Positions 5,377 to 9,544 of a DNA stretch of 9,544 nt are shown here, one piece after another. The stretch spans positions 1 through 9,544 of the forward strand of contig CASFRQ010000155.1 of assembly GCA_949296785.1 (NCBI GenBank). Direction: 5' to 3'. Numbering within the stretch: the stretch's first letter is position 1; every line of letters starts with the position of its first letter. A program made the translations under genes and the position numbers. The stretch is from an uncultured Alphaproteobacteria bacterium (GTDB lineage Bacteria; Pseudomonadota; Alphaproteobacteria; CASFRQ01; SAAU01). The notes under the pieces were generated by a model. It was given only the letters and a program-made list of their open reading frames with translations, was not told where the DNA came from and did not search any database.

Positions 5377-7848
5377 GTGTCGGAAAAAGTTTTTCTTTTT
5401 TCAAAATTTTTAGGGCTTTCTCCGAAAGAAAGAGGGCTCTTGGCCTTAGGGTGCGCCGGCGCTTTTTTTAAATCCTTCCATTTTGTATGGCTGAACGGAT
5501 TGATTTTTAATTCCTATTATAAGGCATTCGGCGTCGGAGACCTTTCCTTTTTGTTTTTAATATCTGCTTTGTGCATGATAATATCCGGCCTTGCCGTTTA
5601 TAAAGTTGTTTCCGGCGTGTCTTCTTTGGGCAGTCGGTTGGTTTTTCCCTGTTTTTTAGGGCAGGCGGCCCTATGCGCCGGATTGTGTTTTTCCCCGGAG
5701 TTTAGCCGGGTGATGGTTGTTTGCCTGCTTCCTTTTATTGTTTTTTTTCAGGCGGTTTTTTATAACGTTGTTTTCCGTTTTGTTTGGAAAGACTTTGAAT
5801 CTAAAAAGTTTTTCTGTCTGGTGTGCATGGATATCCTTGGGATAATCGTCGGCGGACAGTTGCTGATGCTTTTGAAAATTTATACCTTAAAGGGGTTAAT
5901 CGCGGGATGTGCCGTTTCTTTGTTTGCGGCGGCTTGGGTTATCCAAAGACTGGAAAGGGAACCGAAGGTTGTTTCTCAGAGGCCGGCGTTGGGCTTTGCC
6001 GAACATTTGGAAAAAGAGGAAAAAGGGGCTGCTTATCTTTTTAACCTTCTTTTGTTTTTTAAGGCGGCATTTGGCGGCTTTATCTTTTTCCGGTTTTATG
6101 AGTTATTTTATTTCTTTTGTCTGGAAAAGGATTTGTCGTTCGTGTGGCTGATGGGGGCGGTTTCATCGGTTTTGGGCGGCGTTTTATTTTTTATCCTGTT
6201 TTTCTTTTTTAAAAAAGGGCGGCGCATCAGGTCCGTTGCCGGAGAAACGGGATATTTTCTTGCCGTGGTTTTCTTCGGCCTCTCTTGTTTTCGGGATTCT
6301 TTCGCGGGTGCCTTGCTGGCGGCCAAAACTTTTTTAGTTTTGCAGTATTTTTGGGAAGGTTTCTATGAGTCGGCTTTGCTTTTAGCTGTCCGACTGAAAC
6401 GAAAAGCGGCTTCTTTTTTGCGGCAGAAAGTTCTTGTGGAACCGGCGGGTATGACGGCGGCAATGCTGGCGGTCTTTCTGTTTTTCGGAAGGTATTTGCT
6501 TTTTTTAGGCATCTTTTCGGGATTGATGATAATTTTCCTTATTTTTCAAACAAGCCGGAAGTATGCTTTTTTAATGAAAAAAAAGTTGTCGGCATTTTCT
6601 TTGAGAGACAACTTTTTCCCTGTTATTCTGGAAAACGGGGTGTTTGAGTTTTCATGCCGGCAGCTGGAAAGCGCAGATGCGGAAAAAGCCGCTTATTTTT
6701 TAAAGGTTTTGGAAAATTCCAGGCATCCGCTTTTTAAAGAAAAGGTTTCTCAGTTGCTTTTAAGTCCGCTCCCATCCGTCAGATTGAAGGCTTTGCAGAC
6801 AGTGGAACGTTGTTCTCTTTATTCCAAAAAAGAGCAGGTGGTTGAAATGGTTGAAAATGATTCAGCTGCTTTGGTTCGGAGAGAAGCTTTGTCAACTTTG
6901 ATTTCTTTGACAGAAGAAGAGGAAATATCGCTTTTGGCGGAAAAGTATCTGCCTCAAGAGGAGATGAAAAATGGTGTTTTACAAGGCTTTTTGAAAAAAG
7001 ATACGGATAAAGCCGCTCAGGCGCTGTATTTCTTAAATGAAATGGCTTTTTCCAACGATGCGGCACAGAGGTTGGAGGCCTGCCGCATTCTGTGTGCCGG
7101 TCCGTCAAAGCAGGTATATCCTTTGGCGCGAAAATTGTGCCGGGACGGAGATTTGTCCGTTCGGAAAAAAGCTTTTGAATTGGCGGGAAAAATGCGTTCC
7201 GTACGTTTGGTTCCTTTTTTAATTGAGGCGCTTCAGGATGAAGATACAAAATCCGCCGCTTTTGATGCGCTGCTTAAAGCGGGGCCGACAGCTTATGCGC
7301 CGGTTAAAAGCGCTTTGAAAGATTCGCGGTTTTCTTTTGATGTTAAAAGAGAGCTTGTCTTGTTTCTTGCTTTATCCGACAAAGACGCCTGTGCGGATGT
7401 TTTTTCACATCTTCTTCCTTTGGTTTCTCTAAAAGTCCAAAGAGAGATTTATATTCAGATGAGAAAAATAGAAAAGGAGTGCGGTGTTGCCCTGCCGCGG
7501 GCTCCTCTTTTAAAGAGCATTTTTCAAAATTTAAAAGGCTTGGAGTTTATTTTTATTCAGAAAATGGAATTAGCGGAACGGAGGAATTCTTTTTCAAAGG
7601 AGGAGGCGGAAGCTTTTTCTTTGCAATTGAAAGAATTTAAAAAAATCCTTCGGGATAATGTCCTGGATGGTTTTTATTTTATGTATTCTTTAAAGGTTTT
7701 CCGACGCGCCGTTAAAGCTTTGATGGAAGAAAAGAAAGAGGAATTTGCCGCTTCTTTCGGAATAATGGAGGATGTTCTGCCGGAAAAATATGTCAGGCAG
7801 GCTTTGCCTTTGTTAAAGGAAAGTTTTTCCCCGGACAGAGATGGCTGA
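5377..7848 (+). CDS. NTT/TLC-like MFS membrane protein fused to a HEAT-repeat domain
   Basis: An 823-residue protein in two halves. Residues ~1-400 are very hydrophobic, with about 11-12 predicted transmembrane helices. The stretch around 124-160 (FFQAVFYNVVFRFVW, then FESKKFF, DILGIIVGG) resembles the pattern in nucleotide-transporter (NTT/TLC)-like and related MFS proteins, where a 'W/F...D-x-R-x-x-K-R-x-F...G-x-x-G-G' segment links two helices. Residues ~410-823 are soluble and helical with HEAT-type repeats: SVRLKALQTVERC (~466), LVRREALSTLISL (~499), SVRKKAFELAGKM (~594), RLVPFLIEALQDED (~611). The rest of the C-terminus is helical without clear repeats. I infer a transporter or transporter-derived scaffold in the cytoplasmic membrane; substrate and role are unknown. 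Start: GTG at 5371 has AAGGG touching it, while GTG at 5377 has GGGG (5368-5371) 5 nt away, so 5377 is preferred. It follows ftsY and the small ORF after a 100-bp spacer and precedes a gene with its own promoter. No frameshift is visible. Confidence 0.8.
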   Translation: MSEKVFLFSKFLGLSPKERGLLALGCAGAFFKSFHFVWLNGLIFNSYYKAFGVGDLSFLFLISALCMIISGLAVYKVVSGVSSLGSRLVFPCFLGQAALCAGLCFSPEFSRVMVVCLLPFIVFFQAVFYNVVFRFVWKDFESKKFFCLVCMDILGIIVGGQLLMLLKIYTLKGLIAGCAVSLFAAAWVIQRLEREPKVVSQRPALGFAEHLEKEEKGAAYLFNLLLFFKAAFGGFIFFRFYELFYFFCLEKDLSFVWLMGAVSSVLGGVLFFILFFFFKKGRRIRSVAGETGYFLAVVFFGLSCFRDSFAGALLAAKTFLVLQYFWEGFYESALLLAVRLKRKAASFLRQKVLVEPAGMTAAMLAVFLFFGRYLLFLGIFSGLMIIFLIFQTSRKYAFLMKKKLSAFSLRDNFFPVILENGVFEFSCRQLESADAEKAAYFLKVLENSRHPLFKEKVSQLLLSPLPSVRLKALQTVERCSLYSKKEQVVEMVENDSAALVRREALSTLISLTEEEEISLLAEKYLPQEEMKNGVLQGFLKKDTDKAAQALYFLNEMAFSNDAAQRLEACRILCAGPSKQVYPLARKLCRDGDLSVRKKAFELAGKMRSVRLVPFLIEALQDEDTKSAAFDALLKAGPTAYAPVKSALKDSRFSFDVKRELVLFLALSDKDACADVFSHLLPLVSLKVQREIYIQMRKIEKECGVALPRAPLLKSIFQNLKGLEFIFIQKMELAERRNSFSKEEAEAFSLQLKEFKKILRDNVLDGFYFMYSLKVFRRAVKALMEEKKEEFAASFGIMEDVLPEKYVRQALPLLKESFSPDRDG

Positions 7849-7880
7849 AGTCAAAAAAAGGATTTTTGAAGAAAATATGT

Positions 7881-7909
7881 TTGCTCTTTGATTTTGAGCT
7901 GTTTATAAT
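7881..7909 (+). promoter_or_regulatory. Sigma70-type promoter of the foldase gene
   Basis: A perfect -10 TATAAT (7904-7909) lies 17 bp after TTGCTC (7881-7886), a partial -35. Transcription would start near 7916, giving a ~30-nt leader before the AAGGAG ribosome-binding site (7934-7939) of the gene at 7946. The site lies in the 97-bp gap after the NTT-like gene, where no terminator is evident, so read-through from upstream is also possible. Confidence 0.68.
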
Positions 7910-7945
7910 GTCCCCTCGGGTAGTATTGAGGAAAAGGAGTTTTAA

Positions 7946-8980
7946 ATGAAAAAGTTTTTATATGTTATTTTATGCGTTGTTTTGGCGGGCGTGGGTTTTT
8001 ACGCTGGTCGCGAGTACGCTGGTTATGCCGAATGGGGTGTTTCCCCCTTTGGAAAAAAGGCAAAGGACAGTCCGGTGGTCGCTCAAGTAGGGAGAACAGA
8101 GGTTACATTGGCTGATTTGGTGGAATTGAAAAACTCTATTCCTCAGCTGCGCACCATTCCCGTAGAAGTGCTTTATGACCAGCTTTTGGCGATTGCGGTT
8201 AATAAGGCCGCTGTTATGGAATTGGCTCAGAAAGCCGATGTTGCCGATAACCCGGAAATAAAAAAAGAAATTAAGGATGTTAAGGATCAAATCCTGGCTC
8301 GCGCTTATTTGGATGCGGAAGTTGCCAAAACGATGACAAGAGAAAAGCTTTTTGAGTTGTATCAGGAAAGTCTGCAGAGCTTTGTTCCTGAAGATGAGGT
8401 TTTGGCGCGGCATATCCTTGTGGAAACGGAAGACGAGGCAAAAGACATCCTGCGCCAGATTCAAAAAGGTGCCGATTTTGAAGAGATGGCTCGTGAGAAG
8501 TCCTTGGATGAAACTTCTGCTGAGCAAGGCGGACTTTTGGATTATTTTGTAAAAGATATGGTTGTCCCGGAATTTGGAGAAGCTGTGTTCTCCATGAAAA
8601 AAGGCGATTTATCCGACAAGCCTTTTAAAACGCAATATGGTTGGCATATCGTCAAAGTGGAAGACCGTCGGATGAAGGCTCCTCCTTCTTTTGAAGAGAT
8701 GGAACCGGAATTGGAAGCTTTGTATCACGATAGGGTTTTGCCTGAGATTATTGAGGCCGAGAAAGAAAAAATCAAGATTGAAATAAAGGATCTGAGGACG
8801 GTTATGGGCGGTAACCAGTCGGAAGATGTTCTTGTTGAGGAAACCGAAACAGAACAGGAAGCTTCCGAAAATTCGGATGATGCTGAAGGTGGAGAAACAG
8901 TTGAGGAAACGGATGAACTTCAAGTGGATGAAGACGGGGAAGTTTCCGAAACCGTTTCCGAAACGGTTGTTTCCGAATAA
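7946..8980 (+). CDS. Membrane-anchored parvulin-type peptidyl-prolyl isomerase (PpiC/SurA/PrsA-like foldase)
   Basis: A 344-residue periplasmic folding factor that catalyses cis-trans isomerisation of prolyl bonds in exported proteins. The N-terminus MKKFLYVILCVVLAGVGFYAG is a signal or signal-anchor; no lipobox is visible. A SurA-N-like helical chaperone region (about 45-145, starting VVAQVGRTEVTLADL) precedes the rotamase domain at about 152-242. That domain shows LARHILVETEDEAKDIL, then FEEMAREKSLDETSAEQGG, VPEFGEAVFSMKKGDLSDKP and KTQYGWHIVKVEDRR, all matching parvulin signatures. A helix-rich segment follows, then an unusually acidic tail (about 296-344) ending in EVSETVSETVVSE, encoded by short tandem DNA repeats. 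Start ATG has AAGGAG 6 nt upstream, a good promoter lies upstream and a strong terminator lies downstream, so it can be expressed as a single-gene unit. Family membership is clear; the specific orthologue name is not. Confidence 0.92.
   Translation: MKKFLYVILCVVLAGVGFYAGREYAGYAEWGVSPFGKKAKDSPVVAQVGRTEVTLADLVELKNSIPQLRTIPVEVLYDQLLAIAVNKAAVMELAQKADVADNPEIKKEIKDVKDQILARAYLDAEVAKTMTREKLFELYQESLQSFVPEDEVLARHILVETEDEAKDILRQIQKGADFEEMAREKSLDETSAEQGGLLDYFVKDMVVPEFGEAVFSMKKGDLSDKPFKTQYGWHIVKVEDRRMKAPPSFEEMEPELEALYHDRVLPEIIEAEKEKIKIEIKDLRTVMGGNQSEDVLVEETETEQEASENSDDAEGGETVEETDELQVDEDGEVSETVSETVVSE
8942..8977 (+). repeat. Short tandem repeat encoding the end of the foldase acidic tail
   Basis: GTTTCCGAAACC (8942-8953) is followed by GTTTCCGAAACG (8954-8965), a GTT spacer, and a partial copy GTTTCCGAA (8969-8977) just before the stop. 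Each unit is also an imperfect inverted repeat (GTTTC-C-GAAAC). The unit encodes VSET, so copy-number change in steps of 12 bp would keep the frame. Confidence 0.75.
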
Positions 8981-9008
8981 ATAAAGATCTCAATATTATC
9001 TAAAGAAG

Positions 9009-9036
9009 AAAGGAAGGGGTATCCCTTCCTTTTTTT
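9009..9036 (+). terminator. Strong intrinsic terminator after the foldase gene
   Basis: AAAGGAAGGG (9009-9018) pairs perfectly with CCCTTCCTTT (9023-9032) across a 4-nt loop (GTAT), and the T run continues to 9036, then TTT after one G. It lies 28 bp after the stop codon. A 10-bp stem, tetraloop and long U tract make a textbook rho-independent terminator. Confidence 0.94.
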
Positions 9037-9061
9037 GTTTTTCTTTGATAAGAGTTTTCCT

Positions 9062-9086
9062 GAGGAGAATGCAGGCTGTTCTCCTC
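9062..9086. repeat. 8-bp inverted repeat downstream of the terminator
   Basis: GAGGAGAA (9062-9069) and TTCTCCTC (9079-9086) are perfect complements around a 9-nt spacer (TGCAGGCTG). No T tract follows on either strand, so it is unlikely to be a terminator. It could be a regulator site or the leader structure of the small ORFs that follow. The right arm cannot act as a ribosome-binding site on the + strand. Confidence 0.5.
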
Positions 9087-9138
9087 TGCGTGGTGTTTTC
9101 GCGGAAGGTTGACGGTTAACTTGAAAAAGGGATGTCCT

Positions 9139-9258
9139 TTGAAGGATTCTTTGTTTTTTATCGTTTGCTTTGTTTCCGTCTTTGTCTTTACGCTCGTGAT
9201 GCATTATTTCCGCACAGGTTGGAGGTGCTTTGAAAAAGCGCCTGTCCGCCGAGAATAA
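9139..9258 (+). CDS. Possible very small single-TM protein, TTG start
   Basis: A 39-residue ORF starting at TTG with AAGGGA (9127-9132) 6 nt upstream. The product begins MKDSLFFIVCFVSVFVFTLV, a near-perfect signal-anchor or single transmembrane helix, followed by HYFRTGW and a basic end (KAPVRRE). It lies alone after the strong terminator, with no clear promoter. An in-frame TTG at 9121 and an overlapping ATG frame at 9132-9233 are alternatives. I do not recognise it. It could be a real small membrane protein (toxin-like or regulatory), or chance in a T-rich region. Confidence 0.25.
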   Translation: MKDSLFFIVCFVSVFVFTLVMHYFRTGWRCFEKAPVRRE

Positions 9259-9397
9259 AAGCAGTTCCGACCAAGCAATTAAGTCTGATTTTATGAAGAA
9301 GATGAAAAGACGGTTTTTCAGGCAAAAATCGGAGAAGATGTTTTTTCTGAGAAAAGGGGATTCCCCGGCATGTCCGGGGAAATTTTCAAAAATATAA
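9230..9397 (+). CDS. Possible very small basic protein, TTG start, overlapping the previous ORF
   Basis: A 55-residue ORF from TTG at 9230 with GGAGG (9221-9225) 4 nt upstream, overlapping the previous ORF by 29 bp in another frame. The product is strongly basic (MKKRLSAENKSSSDQAIKSD, then MKKMKRRFFRQKSEK). Against it: the inverted repeat at 9361-9381 lies inside its 3' end, and if that is a terminator this ORF would be cut. No known family is recognised. Confidence 0.2.
   Translation: MKKRLSAENKSSSDQAIKSDFMKKMKRRFFRQKSEKMFFLRKGDSPACPGKFSKI
9361..9386 (+). terminator. Candidate weak terminator hairpin
   Basis: TTCCCCGG (9361-9368) pairs perfectly with CCGGGGAA (9374-9381) around a 5-nt loop (CATGT), followed by ATTTT. 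The stem is G+C-rich but the T run is only four bases. On the other strand the hairpin is followed by CCCCTTTTC, so it could work weakly in either direction. Confidence 0.45.
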
Positions 9398-9544
9398 AGC
9401 ATCGCTTCTGCTTTCATGTTGGGAGGGAAAACGCTTTAAGTCATAAAAAGCTTTTTCAAGGATGGGGAAACCGACTTTATATAGTAAAAAACTGTTTTTT
9501 GGATTTCTTATTTTTGTTCCGGCATTTTAAAAAATTTCCGTTAG
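9398..9544. other. Window end, A/T-rich, no gene seen
   Basis: No ORF with a credible start and ribosome-binding site on either strand. Contains AAAAAGCTTTTT near 9446 and the short palindrome AAAAAAC-T-GTTTTTT (9486-9500). A very weak promoter-like pair (TTGGGA 9419-9424, CATAAA 9442-9447, 17-bp spacing) might serve a gene beyond the window. Confidence 0.4.

Noticed and set aside
7841..7891. 16-codon ORF overlapping the end of the NTT-like gene
   Set aside because: Too short, no ribosome-binding site, and it runs into the -35 region of the foldase promoter.
8920..9417. 165-codon open frame on the minus strand
   Set aside because: It runs antisense through the strong terminator and the 3' end of the foldase gene, has no ribosome-binding site before its ATG (CCCTCCC upstream), and its translation is low-quality.
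1..9544. Frequent CCGGAAAA-type words as a possible uptake or recognition sequence
   Set aside because: Most copies are in frame as the codons CCG GAA AAA, so codon and amino-acid preference explain them.

Overview
This window reads as a chromosomal stretch of a Gram-negative bacterium, most likely an alphaproteobacterium. The support is the aerotolerance genes (batB end, batD), mtaB directly overlapping ftsY, and a parvulin-type periplasmic foldase. Base composition looks to be in the mid-40s percent G+C by eye, with a purine-rich coding strand and heavy use of CCG, GAA, AAA and TTT codons. Every gene I can support lies on the + strand. The phylum call is inference from gene content and order; no rRNA or other marker is present.

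Layout. (1) 1-565: 3' end of a gene whose C-terminal motif matches VWA/TPR aerotolerance proteins (BatB or BatB/BatC fusion), preceded by a long charged, low-complexity linker. (2) 566-1016: no convincing gene, but frame 2 stays protein-like with only a few stops, so it may hold a decayed gene. (3) 1017-2792: batD, with signal peptide, Ig-like region, disordered linker, one TM helix and basic tail. A candidate terminator follows. (4) 2990-5069: mtaB and ftsY overlapping by 23 bp, with ftsY's ribosome-binding site inside mtaB. (5) 5079-5276: an unrecognised small single-TM protein 9 nt after ftsY. (6) 5277-5376: A/T-rich spacer with a 12-bp direct repeat and a weak promoter candidate. (7) 5377-7848: a large polytopic membrane protein resembling the nucleotide-transporter (NTT/TLC)-like MFS group, fused to a HEAT-repeat solenoid. 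(8) 7946-8980: a membrane-anchored parvulin peptidyl-prolyl isomerase with its own good promoter and a strong intrinsic terminator. (9) 9037-9544: mostly non-coding, with two overlapping very small TTG-start ORFs and two hairpins.

How the genes fit together. Most products act at or on the cytoplasmic membrane. BatB and BatD form a membrane/periplasmic complex of poorly known chemistry linked to oxygen or envelope stress. FtsY receives SRP-ribosome complexes for membrane protein insertion. The parvulin helps fold exported proteins. MtaB modifies tRNA (ms2t6A37) and is probably here by conserved co-transcription with ftsY. The NTT-like/HEAT protein is the least understood and most interesting gene: a transporter-like membrane half carrying a roughly 400-residue soluble solenoid. 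I saw no mobile element, CRISPR array, tRNA or rRNA.
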